Assembly (NCBI GenBank): GCA_050733695.1
Contig: JBOHTO010000121.1
Coordinates: 1-23,834 of the forward strand
DNA from: JBOHTO01 sp050733695
GTDB lineage: Bacteria > Gemmatimonadota > Gemmatimonadetes > Gemmatimonadales > Gemmatimonadaceae
DNA length: 23,834 bases
Direction: 5' to 3'
The notes beneath the pieces were generated by a model. It was not told the DNA's origin. It made no database searches and saw only the letters and a list, made by a program, of their open reading frames with translations. A program made the translations under genes and the position numbers. Below, one piece after another: positions 7,471 to 14,507 of the stretch (within the stretch, counting starts at the first letter, position 1; every line of letters starts with the position of its first letter).

Positions 7471-7491
7471 CCGCCCCTCCGCTTCCATGGA

Positions 7492-7524
7492 AAGAATCGC
7501 CCCGACCTTAAGAATCGCCCTGAC
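7492..7524. repeat. Two 15-bp direct repeats upstream of the lipoprotein gene
   Basis: AAGAATCGCCCCGAC (7492-7506) and AAGAATCGCCCTGAC (7510-7524) differ at one base and start 18 bp apart. They lie 22-54 bp upstream of the minus-strand start at 7470. They could be paired regulator sites or a simple tandem duplication. Confidence 0.5.
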
Positions 7525-7583
7525 TGCGAAGCAAGCGACGGACCACGCCGCGCCGTTCCCGCATCTTCCGCTCTCCGAACGAG

Positions 7584-7612
7584 TTGACATCACCCACGCG
7601 GCTTTCTAACTT
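7584..7612 (+). promoter_or_regulatory. Sigma70-type promoter for rplM-rpsI
   Basis: A perfect -35 TTGACA (7584-7589) is followed after exactly 17 bp by TAACTT (7607-7612), which keeps the first two and last -10 consensus bases. Transcription would start near 7619 and leave a leader of about 44 nt before the rplM ATG. It is the best promoter match in the window and sits where the ribosomal operon should begin. Confidence 0.7.
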
Positions 7613-7642
7613 CAAGGTCTGTATAGTCCAGGCCCAGACCCA

Positions 7643-7653
7643 CCCCCCCCCCC
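7643..7653 (+). repeat. Eleven-base C tract in the rplM leader
   Basis: Eleven consecutive C lie 9 bases before the rplM ATG, inside a pyrimidine-rich leader that lacks any purine-rich Shine-Dalgarno sequence. Confidence 0.85.
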
Positions 7654-7662
7654 TGCCAGCAA

Positions 7663-8136
7663 ATGAGAACATTCTCGGCCACGCCGTCCGACATCGAGCA
7701 GCAGTGGTTCATCGTCGATGCCGATGGCATGGTCCTCGGCCGCCTCGCTTCAGAGGTCGCCCGGATCATCCGTGGCAAGCACAAGCCCATCTTCACGGCG
7801 CACATGGACACCGGTGACAACGTCATCGTGATCAACGCGTCGAAGGTCCGGCTCACCGGTCACAAGGCCGAGCAGAAGACGTACTTCAAGCACACCGGCT
7901 ACATGGGACACGAGTCGCACCAGCCCATAGCCGCCGTGCTTCGGAAGCACCCGGAGCGCGTCATCGAGAAGGCCGTGTATGGCATGCTCCCGAAAACGAC
8001 ACTGGGCCGCCAGACGCTCCGAGGCAAGCTGCGCGTCTATCCGACCGACGAACATCCGCACGCGGCGCAGCAGCCCGTTCCACTGACCTTCAAGGCGAAG
8101 AGCGAGAAGAAGTCGATGACCAGCGAGAGCAGGTAA
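7663..8136 (+). CDS. rplM: 50S ribosomal protein L13
   Basis: L13 is an early-assembling protein of the large ribosomal subunit that binds 23S rRNA. The 157-residue product has the family hallmarks WFIVDADGMVLGRLAS near the N-terminus, then KHKPIFTAHMDTGD, KTYFKHTGYMG and AVYGMLPKTTLGR, ending in LRVYPTDEHPHAAQQP. It is about 15 residues longer than E. coli L13 (142), through a short basic tail. ATG 7663 fits the N-terminus, although no Shine-Dalgarno is present and the leader is a C tract. The stop overlaps the rpsI start by one base (TAATG), giving the usual rplM-rpsI pair, probably transcribed from the promoter at 7584-7612. Confidence 0.97.
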   Translation: MRTFSATPSDIEQQWFIVDADGMVLGRLASEVARIIRGKHKPIFTAHMDTGDNVIVINASKVRLTGHKAEQKTYFKHTGYMGHESHQPIAAVLRKHPERVIEKAVYGMLPKTTLGRQTLRGKLRVYPTDEHPHAAQQPVPLTFKAKSEKKSMTSESR

Positions 8137-8528
8137 TGGCCGAGCACAGGACACAGACGATCGGTCGCCGCAAGGAAGCCGTGTGCCGAATCATCCTGAC
8201 CCCGGGCTCCGGCAAGTGGGATGTCAACGGGCGGACGCTCGGCGACTACTTCCCGCGACCGTCACTGGTATCGGCTATCCAGCAGCCGTTCGCGCTCACG
8301 GATACGCTCGGCAGCTTCGATGTGAAAGCCCGGCTCGAAGGCGGCGGACTCACGGGCCAGGCGGGAGCCCTGCGCCTTGCCGTGGCACGAGCCCTGGTGG
8401 AGACCGACGAGGATCACAAGCGCAAGCTTCGCGATACGGGATTGCTCACGCGCGATGCGCGCGCCGTCGAACGCAAGAAGCCGGGACGCCCGAAGGCGCG
8501 CAAGCGCTTCCAGTTCAGCAAGCGGTAG
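8136..8528 (+). CDS. rpsI: 30S ribosomal protein S9
   Basis: S9 is a small-subunit protein whose C-terminal tail reaches the P-site tRNA. The 130-residue product has the family length and opens with the typical TIGRRKEAVCRI. It contains VKARLEGGGLTGQAGALRLAVARALV and RDTGLLTRDARAVERKKPGRPKARK, and ends in the invariant basic FSKR. It is translationally coupled to rplM through a one-base TAATG overlap. A structured 155-nt gap separates it from rpsB. Confidence 0.98.
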   Translation: MAEHRTQTIGRRKEAVCRIILTPGSGKWDVNGRTLGDYFPRPSLVSAIQQPFALTDTLGSFDVKARLEGGGLTGQAGALRLAVARALVETDEDHKRKLRDTGLLTRDARAVERKKPGRPKARKRFQFSKR

Positions 8529-8537
8529 CAGGCAGCC

Positions 8538-8573
8538 GGCGACGTGGGTGATCCCCACGGATCACGCGTCGCC
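8538..8573 (+). promoter_or_regulatory. Long hairpin I in the rpsI-rpsB gap
   Basis: GGCGACG (8538-8544) pairs with CGTCGCC (8567-8573), and inside it GTGATCC (8548-8554) pairs with GGATCAC (8559-8565) around a CCAC loop. This gives 14 base pairs with a small asymmetric internal loop. No T run follows, so it is not a typical intrinsic terminator. A ribosomal-protein leader or transcript-end element is more likely. Confidence 0.55.
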
Positions 8574-8603
8574 GCGCAGATACCTCTCACGCCTTTCCGA
8601 GCC

Positions 8604-8635
8604 TGCGGCGGGTGCCGGCCAGTCCGGTCGCCGCA
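8604..8635 (+). promoter_or_regulatory. Hairpin II in the rpsB leader
   Basis: TGCGGCG (8604-8610) pairs with CGCCGCA (8629-8635). An inner CCGG/CCGG pairing (8615-8618 with 8624-8627) closes a 5-nt loop. With hairpin I it forms a two-hairpin leader about 50 nt before the rpsB start. An S2-responsive role is inferred by analogy with autoregulated rpsB leaders. Confidence 0.45.
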
Positions 8636-8683
8636 TGCGATGACGAAGGCGGACGACAACCAACCCGAAACGAAGGATCCAGA

Positions 8684-9670
8684 ATGCAGCAGGCACAACC
8701 CGCCCTCGAAGATCTGCTCGCCGCCGGCGTCCATTTCGGTCACCAGACGCGCCGCTGGAACCCGAAGATGCGTCGCTTCATCTTCGCCGAGCGCAATGGC
8801 ATCCACATCATCGATCTGCAGAAGACGCTGCGCCAGATCGAGCTTGCCCAGCAGCTCGTGCGCGAAGTCGTACTCCGGGGCGAGAACGTGCTCTTCGTCT
8901 GTACCAAGCGCCAGGTCGCCCTCATTGTCCAGACCGAGGCCGCGCGCGCCGACGCGATGTTCATCACTGAGCGCTGGCTCGGCGGACTGCTGACCAACTA
9001 CCAGACCGTCAAGAAGCAGCTTCGCAAGCTCAAGGATCTCGAAGCTGGCGCCGAGGCAGGCGGCGAGTGGGAGAACTATACCAAGAAGGAGCAGCTCATG
9101 ATGTCGCGCCAGCGCGACAAGCTGTCCAAGTACCTCTCGGGCATCAAGAACATGACGCGGCTCCCCGGTCTCATGGTCGTCTTCGATTCGCGCAAGGAGA
9201 GGATCGCCGTCGCCGAGGCCAACAAGCTCGGAATCCCGATTGTAGCGCTCGTTGACACGAACGCAGATCCTGATCTGATCACTGTGCCGATCGCAGGCAA
9301 CGACGACGCGATAAGGTCTGTCGAGCTCATGGCAAGGATCCTCGCCGACACAATCATCCAGGCACGACGCGAGGCACCGGCCATTCGCGACACGGAGGAA
9401 GGCGAGTCGCACACATACAGCTCCGATCGCGGGCTCGAGCCCGAGGCCGGGGGCGACGGTGACCGCAAGCGCAAGCGCCGCCCGCGCAGGCGTCGCGCCA
9501 AGCCCGACGCGATCGCCGCACGACGCAGGAGTCCTGGCGACGTTGAAGGCGAGCCGGCCGAGACCGCAGCCGGCGATGGCGCCGATCCCGATACGGGTGA
9601 TTCGGATTCCGCGCCCGGAACTGACGACAGTGCCGATGATCAACGGCCGGCAGACGGCGAGGCAGAGTAG
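8684..9670 (+). CDS. rpsB: 30S ribosomal protein S2 with long charged C-terminal extension
   Basis: S2 binds the small subunit late and is needed for S1 attachment. The core (about 1-230) shows LLAAGVHFGHQTRRWNPKM, FIFAERNGIHIIDLQKT, ERWLGGLLTNYQT and the later PIVALVDTNADPDLI, all S2 signatures. The 328-residue protein exceeds E. coli S2 (241) by a low-complexity tail. A strongly basic RKRKRRPRRRRAK segment (261-273) is followed by an Asp/Glu/Ala/Gly-rich acidic end (about 285-328). I chose ATG 8684 because AAGGAT precedes it and MQQAQPALEDLL fits the family start; an upstream in-frame ATG at 8612 lies inside hairpin II. tsf follows after a hairpin-containing gap, the conserved rpsB-tsf pair. 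Confidence 0.96.
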   Translation: MQQAQPALEDLLAAGVHFGHQTRRWNPKMRRFIFAERNGIHIIDLQKTLRQIELAQQLVREVVLRGENVLFVCTKRQVALIVQTEAARADAMFITERWLGGLLTNYQTVKKQLRKLKDLEAGAEAGGEWENYTKKEQLMMSRQRDKLSKYLSGIKNMTRLPGLMVVFDSRKERIAVAEANKLGIPIVALVDTNADPDLITVPIAGNDDAIRSVELMARILADTIIQARREAPAIRDTEEGESHTYSSDRGLEPEAGGDGDRKRKRRPRRRRAKPDAIAARRRSPGDVEGEPAETAAGDGADPDTGDSDSAPGTDDSADDQRPADGEAE

Positions 9671-9686
9671 CTGTTTGGCGCTGTTC

Positions 9687-9715
9687 CTGCCCGGAGCGCA
9701 AAGGGCGCCCGGCAG
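9687..9715 (+). promoter_or_regulatory. Imperfect hairpin after rpsB
   Basis: CTGCC (9687-9691) pairs with GGCAG (9711-9715), with further short GC pairings inside. It is the first of two hairpins in the 127-nt rpsB-tsf gap. On its own it is weak evidence of regulation. Confidence 0.35.
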
Positions 9716-9742
9716 GTGCCGCCGCTGGCGGGACCATGCATG

Positions 9743-9770
9743 ACGCCGCCGGTTGCTCAGCCGGCGGCGT
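9743..9770 (+). terminator. Strong hairpin (attenuator-like) between rpsB and tsf
   Basis: ACGCCGCCGG (9743-9752) and CCGGCGGCGT (9761-9770) form a perfect 10-bp GC stem around an 8-nt loop, followed by TTCTC rather than a full T run. A partial terminator is known between rpsB and tsf in E. coli, so an attenuator that lowers tsf relative to rpsB is plausible. Confidence 0.55.
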
Positions 9771-9797
9771 TCTCACGAGATATGAGGTTGTGATTCG

Positions 9798-10412
9798 ATG
9801 ACGACCACGAAGTTCACCGCGCGCACGGTCCAGGAACTGCGCCAGCGTACAGGCGCCGGCATGATGGAGTGCAAGCGCGCTCTCGAGGAGACGGAGGGCG
9901 ATGTCGACGCCGCCGTCGAGTATCTGCGCAGGAAGGGGATCTCGAAGGCGGAGAAGCGCGCCGCGCGGGAAGCGAGCGAGGGACAGATCGGCAGCTACAT
10001 CCACCACAACGGCAAGGTCGGCGTGCTCGTGGAAGTGAACTGCGAGACGGACTTCGTCGCGCGCAACGAAGAGTTCATGGCCCTCGTGCGCTCGATCGCC
10101 GAACACATCGCCGCCGGTGTGCCCGCGCCACCGATCGCCATCCACAAGGACGGTGTGCCCCCCGAACAGGTCGACCGCGAGCGCCGCATCCTCGAGGATC
10201 AGGCGAAGGCGAGCGGCAAGCCCGACAACGTCGTCGCGAAGATGGTCGAAGGCCGCATCCGCAAGTTCTACGAGGAGGTCGTGCTTCTCGAACAGCCATG
10301 GGTGCGCGACGACAGCAGGACGATCGGCGATCTGCTCCGGGAGGCGTCCGCGAAGATGGGTGAGAACATCGTGATCCGGCGCTTCGCGCGTTACCGGATG
10401 GGCGAGGAGTAG
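9798..10412 (+). CDS. tsf: Elongation factor Ts (short form)
   Basis: EF-Ts is the guanine nucleotide exchange factor that reloads EF-Tu with GTP. The N-terminal UBA-like module (about 5-50) carries VQELRQRTGAGMMECKRALE. The core shows the EF-Tu-contacting CETDFVARNEEF, and the C-terminal part has VEGRIRKFYEEVVLLEQPWV. At 204 residues it is much shorter than E. coli EF-Ts (283) and near the Thermus form, with one core repeat reduced. ATG 9798 is preceded by GAGG about 10 nt upstream. pyrH begins 7 nt after the stop, so the two are probably co-transcribed. Confidence 0.97.
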   Translation: MTTTKFTARTVQELRQRTGAGMMECKRALEETEGDVDAAVEYLRRKGISKAEKRAAREASEGQIGSYIHHNGKVGVLVEVNCETDFVARNEEFMALVRSIAEHIAAGVPAPPIAIHKDGVPPEQVDRERRILEDQAKASGKPDNVVAKMVEGRIRKFYEEVVLLEQPWVRDDSRTIGDLLREASAKMGENIVIRRFARYRMGEE

Positions 10413-10419
10413 GGTGACC

Positions 10420-11133
10420 ATGTCCGATCTCCGTTACCAGCGAGTTCTCCTCAAGCTTTCGGGCGAGGCGCTCGCCGGCGACAAGGGATTCGGATTCGAC
10501 TTCGCCGTCCTCGACCGGCTCGCCGATGAGATCATCGAGGTCGTGGAGTTGGGCGTCGCACTCGGACTCGTGATCGGCGGCGGCAACATCGTCCGCGGTT
10601 CGCAGCTCTCGGCAGCCGGCCTCGATCGGGTGGGTGCCGATTACATGGGCATGCTCGGCACGGTCATCAACGCCCTCGCGCTGCAGGACGTCCTTGAACG
10701 CAAGGGAATCGACACGCGCGTGATGACCGCCATCCGCATGGAGGAGCTCGCGGAACCCTATATCCGGCGGCGTGCCGTCCGGCACCTGGAAGTGGGACGC
10801 ACCGTCATCTTTGCCGCGGGCACCGGGAATCCGTACTTTTCCACGGACACGGCCGCAGTGCTGCGCGCGATCCAGATCAAGGCGGGCGTCATCATCAAGG
10901 CCACCAGCGTCGACGGCGTCTACTCGGCCGACCCCAAGAAGCAGCCGGATGCCACGCTGTACGAAGAGATCAGCTATCGCGATGTCATGCTCGAGGAGCT
11001 CGGAGTGATGGATCAGACAGCAGTAACCCTGTGCAAGGAGAACAAGCTGCCGGTCATCGTGCTCAACATTCACAGCCGTGGCGCGGTCGTTGCCGCCGTC
11101 CGCGGCGAACGTGTGGGGACACTCGTTCGATGA
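10420..11133 (+). CDS. pyrH: UMP kinase
   Basis: The enzyme phosphorylates UMP to UDP in pyrimidine nucleotide synthesis and belongs to the amino-acid-kinase fold, usually as a hexamer controlled by UTP and GTP. The 237-residue product shows RVLLKLSGEALAG at the N-terminus, GLVIGGGNIVRG, the UMP-contacting DYMGMLGTVINALALQD, GTGNPYFSTDTAA and KATSVDGVYSADPKK. I prefer ATG 10420 to the in-frame GTG at 10414 because GGAG and family length support it; the difference is two residues. Its stop overlaps the frr start (ATGA), so RRF translation is likely coupled. Confidence 0.97.
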   Translation: MSDLRYQRVLLKLSGEALAGDKGFGFDFAVLDRLADEIIEVVELGVALGLVIGGGNIVRGSQLSAAGLDRVGADYMGMLGTVINALALQDVLERKGIDTRVMTAIRMEELAEPYIRRRAVRHLEVGRTVIFAAGTGNPYFSTDTAAVLRAIQIKAGVIIKATSVDGVYSADPKKQPDATLYEEISYRDVMLEELGVMDQTAVTLCKENKLPVIVLNIHSRGAVVAAVRGERVGTLVR

Positions 11134-11684
11134 ACACCATCCAGCAGATACTGCGAGAGTCGCGCACCGGCATGGACAAGGCGCTCGAGAGCACTAGACG
11201 CGAGTTCGCCTCGATCCGCAGCGGCAAGGCGACCGTCAACCTGCTCGATACCGTGCGCGTGGATGCGTACGGCCAGTCGATGCCGGTAAACCAGGTCGCC
11301 AGCATAGCCGCGCCCGAGCCCCGACTGCTCACGGTGTCCCCCTGGGACAAGGGGCTCTCGCAGGCGATCGAGAAGGCGATCCGCGACAGTGACCTCGGGC
11401 TGAATCCGGCGAGCCAGGGCGGCCTCATTCGCGTGCCGCTGCCGCATCTCAATGAGGAGCGCCGGCGCGAGCTCGTGAAGGTCATTCACAAGCTGGCTGA
11501 AGAAGGGCGGATAGCCGTGCGCCACGCGCGTACGGAAGGACGCGATCAGCTCAAGAAGCTCGACGGCGTCTCGGAGGATGACAAGAAGCTTGCCGAGAAG
11601 GAGCTGCAGAAGACGCACGACGAGCACATCACTCGCATCGATGAGCTGATCAAGGGGAAGGAAACAGAGATCATGGAGGTCTAG
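11130..11684 (+). CDS. frr: Ribosome recycling factor
   Basis: RRF, with EF-G, splits post-termination ribosomes. The 184-residue product has the family length (E. coli 185). It carries the three-helix-bundle sequence SIRSGKATVNLLDTVRVDAYG, the domain II LTVSPWDKGL, and the conserved VPLPHLNEERRRELVKVIHKLAEEGRIAVR. The C-terminal helix is Lys/Glu-rich, ending KETEIMEV. The ATG at 11130 overlaps the pyrH stop by four bases. The following uppS starts 23 nt downstream. Confidence 0.98.
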   Translation: MNTIQQILRESRTGMDKALESTRREFASIRSGKATVNLLDTVRVDAYGQSMPVNQVASIAAPEPRLLTVSPWDKGLSQAIEKAIRDSDLGLNPASQGGLIRVPLPHLNEERRRELVKVIHKLAEEGRIAVRHARTEGRDQLKKLDGVSEDDKKLAEKELQKTHDEHITRIDELIKGKETEIMEV

Positions 11685-11707
11685 GCCGGCTGATCGCGGT
11701 CGATCTC

Positions 11708-12451
11708 ATGGGCACCGACGAACTGCTCGCGCAGATACGCGTCCACGGCGCCATTCCGCGCCACGTGGCCATCATCATGGATGGCAACGGACGGTGGGCG
11801 CGCGAACGCCGCCTGCCGCGCCCACTGGGCCACAGATCCGGCATGAAGTCGGTGCGCGAGGTCGTCGAGGGCGCCATCGAGGTGGGTCTGGACGTGCTGT
11901 CGCTCTTCGCCTTCTCACAGGAGAACTGGCAGCGTCCGGCCCCCGAGGTCACGGCGCTCATGTCGCTGCTGGAAGAGTACATCGCGCGCGAAACGGATGA
12001 GCTGGATTCCCAGGGAGTGCGCGTGATCGTCGTGGGCGATCTCGAACGCCTGACACCCGCCGCCGCGACCGCGGTCGAAACCGTCGTCTCGCGCACGGCA
12101 CACAACGATCGCCTCATGCTCAATCTGTTCATCTCCTACGGCGGACGCGCAGAGCTGGTTCGGGCAGCTCGCCTCATCGCCGCCGATGCCATCGCCGGCC
12201 GGCTCGAGCCCGAATCGATAGACGAGTCCGAGATCCGCTCGCGCCTCTATACGGCGGGGTGTCCAGATCCCGATCTGCTCATCAGGACGTCCGGCGAACA
12301 GCGCATATCGAACTTCCTCCTCTGGCAACTCGCGTACACCGAGCTGTTCATGTCGCCGCGACTCTGGCCCGACTTCAGCCGCCGCGACCTGTACGAAGCC
12401 ATTCTCGACTTCCAGAATCGCGAACGCCGCTTCGGCCGCGTGATGGCATAG
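11708..12451 (+). CDS. uppS: Undecaprenyl diphosphate synthase (cis-prenyltransferase)
   Basis: The enzyme extends farnesyl diphosphate with isopentenyl diphosphate to C55-PP, the lipid carrier for peptidoglycan and other envelope polymers. The N-terminal HVAIIMDGNGRWA contains catalytic Asp25, FAFSQENWQRP forms the substrate tunnel entrance, and RTSGEQRISNFLLWQLAYTE binds the IPP diphosphate. All are standard cis-prenyltransferase motifs, and 247 residues is the usual length. ATG 11708 lacks a convincing Shine-Dalgarno but gives a typical N-terminus. cdsA begins six bases after the stop. The Dxr product two genes on feeds its substrates, a common pairing. Confidence 0.96.
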   Translation: MGTDELLAQIRVHGAIPRHVAIIMDGNGRWARERRLPRPLGHRSGMKSVREVVEGAIEVGLDVLSLFAFSQENWQRPAPEVTALMSLLEEYIARETDELDSQGVRVIVVGDLERLTPAAATAVETVVSRTAHNDRLMLNLFISYGGRAELVRAARLIAADAIAGRLEPESIDESEIRSRLYTAGCPDPDLLIRTSGEQRISNFLLWQLAYTELFMSPRLWPDFSRRDLYEAILDFQNRERRFGRVMA

Positions 12452-12456
12452 CCCGC

Positions 12457-13329
12457 GTGTCGGAACTCTCGCGGCGCATTCTCTTCGGCGTCGTCGCCGC
12501 GCCTGTTGCACTCGCCATCATCTATTTCGGGGACGCGGCCCTCGCCACACTGCTGGCCGCGCTTGCCGCGGCTGCTGCGTGGGAGTTCTTCCGCATCGCA
12601 CGCGCGACGGGCGAGGAGCCGCTGGCAACCATCGGGATCGCCCTCGCCGCTGCCGTTCCGCTCCTGGTGCACGGCGAGTTCCTCGGCGTCTTTCTCGTGC
12701 CTCGCACTCTCGCTCCGCTGGCAATGCTCGGCCTCCTCGCCGCTGCCGTGTGGACGCGCGGCGTATCGCGACGACCCCTGGGTGCCGCGGCAGTGACCGC
12801 GTTCGGCGTGGTGTATACCGGAGTCGCGCTCAGCTACGGCTATGCGCTTCGCTATCACGGCTACACGGTGGGACCGTCGGCCGGTACAGCGCTGGTCATG
12901 TTTCCCCTCGTGCTCACCTGGGTCAGCGACATCGGTGCGTACGCCGTGGGCCGCACGCTCGGGCGACGCAGGCTCATTCCCTCGGTCAGTCCGGGCAAGA
13001 CTGTCGCCGGCTGCGTGGGAGCTCTCGTTCTCTCGGCATTCGCGTCCTGGGCGTACATCGTTCTGGTTCTCGTGCCCGTGGCCCAACTGGCACTGGCAGC
13101 ATGGTGGGCCCTCGCCTTCGGACTGACGATCAGCGTCGCCGCACAGATCGGCGACCTGGCCGAATCCCTCCTCAAGCGAGCCGCGGGCATGAAGGACAGC
13201 TCCACGCTGATCCCCGGACATGGCGGAGTACTGGACCGTTTCGACAGTCTCCTCTTCGTGCTGCCGCTCGCCTGGCTGATGCTCGGCTGGTTGCTGATCC
13301 CGGCCCCCGCCCCCCCCCTCCCCCGATGA
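12457..13329 (+). CDS. cdsA: Phosphatidate cytidylyltransferase (CDP-diglyceride synthase)
   Basis: This inner-membrane enzyme makes CDP-diacylglycerol from CTP and phosphatidic acid, the branch point of phospholipid synthesis. The 290-residue product is mostly hydrophobic, with about eight membrane segments. Near the C-terminus it carries the CdsA signature: SPGKTVAG, then QIGDLAESLLKRAAGMKDSS and IPGHGGVLDRFDS. I chose GTG 12457, five bases after the uppS stop, because it gives VSELSRRILFGV, the typical N-terminus. The stop overlaps the dxr start by four bases (ATGA). The last residues (PAPAPPLPR) are encoded by a C-rich tract that also forms the dxr leader. Confidence 0.94.
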   Translation: MSELSRRILFGVVAAPVALAIIYFGDAALATLLAALAAAAAWEFFRIARATGEEPLATIGIALAAAVPLLVHGEFLGVFLVPRTLAPLAMLGLLAAAVWTRGVSRRPLGAAAVTAFGVVYTGVALSYGYALRYHGYTVGPSAGTALVMFPLVLTWVSDIGAYAVGRTLGRRRLIPSVSPGKTVAGCVGALVLSAFASWAYIVLVLVPVAQLALAAWWALAFGLTISVAAQIGDLAESLLKRAAGMKDSSTLIPGHGGVLDRFDSLLFVLPLAWLMLGWLLIPAPAPPLPR

Positions 13330-14507
13330 CGGTCTTCCATGACCCCGGTCTCGCCATACCCCCATCACCCCGGTCGGCGAGTGCGAGTCGCGGCATCGCC
13401 GTTCTTGGCTCGACCGGTTCCATCGGTGTTGCAGCGCTCGATGTGCTCGAGCGCCACAGCGCGCGCTTTCACGTTCACGCGCTGACGGCGAACACCAACG
13501 CCGAGCTTCTGCGCGAGCAGGTGGCACGTTTCCGTCCCGAGTACGTCGGCCTCGCCGACGATGCCGGCGCGGCCGCGTCCGGGTGGAGCACCGGGATGGA
13601 GTGCCTCATCCAGGCGGCGACGCGACCCGATGTGGACACTGTCATCAACGCCGTTGTCGGCGCAGCGGGCCTCGATGCGACGCTCGCCGCGCTCGCGGCG
13701 GGCAAGCGCGTAGCGCTCGCGAACAAGGAGACGCTCGTCCTTGCCGGCGAACTCGTGGCGGCAGCAGCGAAGCGCGGCGGCGGGGAAATCGTTCCGATAG
13801 ACAGCGAGCACAGCGCCATTCTCCAGTGCATCACGGGACGGCGCAGGGAGGAAATCCGGCGCCTGATCCTGACTGCTTCCGGCGGTCCCTTTCGCAACTG
13901 GAGCCGGGAGCGCCTGAGCCATGCGACCGTGGCCGACGCACTGCGACACCCGACGTGGCGCATGGGAAAGAAGATCACGATCGACAGTGCGACGCTCGCG
14001 AACAAGGCGCTCGAGGTGATCGAGGCGCACTTTCTCTTCGGCATACCGTACGATCGGATCGAGATCGTCGTGCATCCGCAGAGCGTCGTGCACTCGATGG
14101 TGGAGTTCGTGGACCGCAGCGTCCTCGCGCAGTTGGGCGTTCCCAGCATGGAGCTTCCGATTCTCTACGCGCTCACTCACCCAGAACGCGTCGAGGACAG
14201 GGGCGTAGCGCCCTTCGATCCGGTCGAGATGTCGCCGCTCACCTTCGAGCGGGTCCGCCTCGAGGACTTCCCGACCCTCATGCTGGGAATCGATTCGGGG
14301 CTGGCCGGCGGTGCGGCTCCGGCAGTCTTCAACGCGGCCAACGAACAGGCGGTCGCACTCTTTCTGGATGGCCGCATATCATTCGGCGATATTCCGCGCG
14401 CCATCGGGGCTGCGCTGATAGCGGAGAGCGATGCCCCCGGAGACACGCGAGACGCTCTTCTCGAGGCTGACGGCGCCGCGCGACGGCTCGTCAGGGAGAT
14501 GTTCTGA
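13326..14507 (+). CDS. dxr: 1-deoxy-D-xylulose 5-phosphate reductoisomerase
   Basis: Dxr converts DXP to 2-C-methyl-D-erythritol 4-phosphate with NADPH, the committed step of the MEP isoprenoid pathway. The 393-residue product has the NADPH-binding GSTGSIG at 28-34, then ALANKETLVLAG and PIDSEHSAI for metal and substrate. It also has TASGGPF, the catalytic-loop region MGKKITIDSATLANK, and HPQSVVHSMVEF. The NADPH motif begins about 20 residues later than in E. coli Dxr, so there is a short Pro/Ser-rich N-terminal extension; no later ATG or GTG offers a better start. It overlaps cdsA upstream and rseP downstream by an ATGA-type junction at each end. Confidence 0.96.
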   Translation: MTVFHDPGLAIPPSPRSASASRGIAVLGSTGSIGVAALDVLERHSARFHVHALTANTNAELLREQVARFRPEYVGLADDAGAAASGWSTGMECLIQAATRPDVDTVINAVVGAAGLDATLAALAAGKRVALANKETLVLAGELVAAAAKRGGGEIVPIDSEHSAILQCITGRRREEIRRLILTASGGPFRNWSRERLSHATVADALRHPTWRMGKKITIDSATLANKALEVIEAHFLFGIPYDRIEIVVHPQSVVHSMVEFVDRSVLAQLGVPSMELPILYALTHPERVEDRGVAPFDPVEMSPLTFERVRLEDFPTLMLGIDSGLAGGAAPAVFNAANEQAVALFLDGRISFGDIPRAIGAALIAESDAPGDTRDALLEADGAARRLVREMF

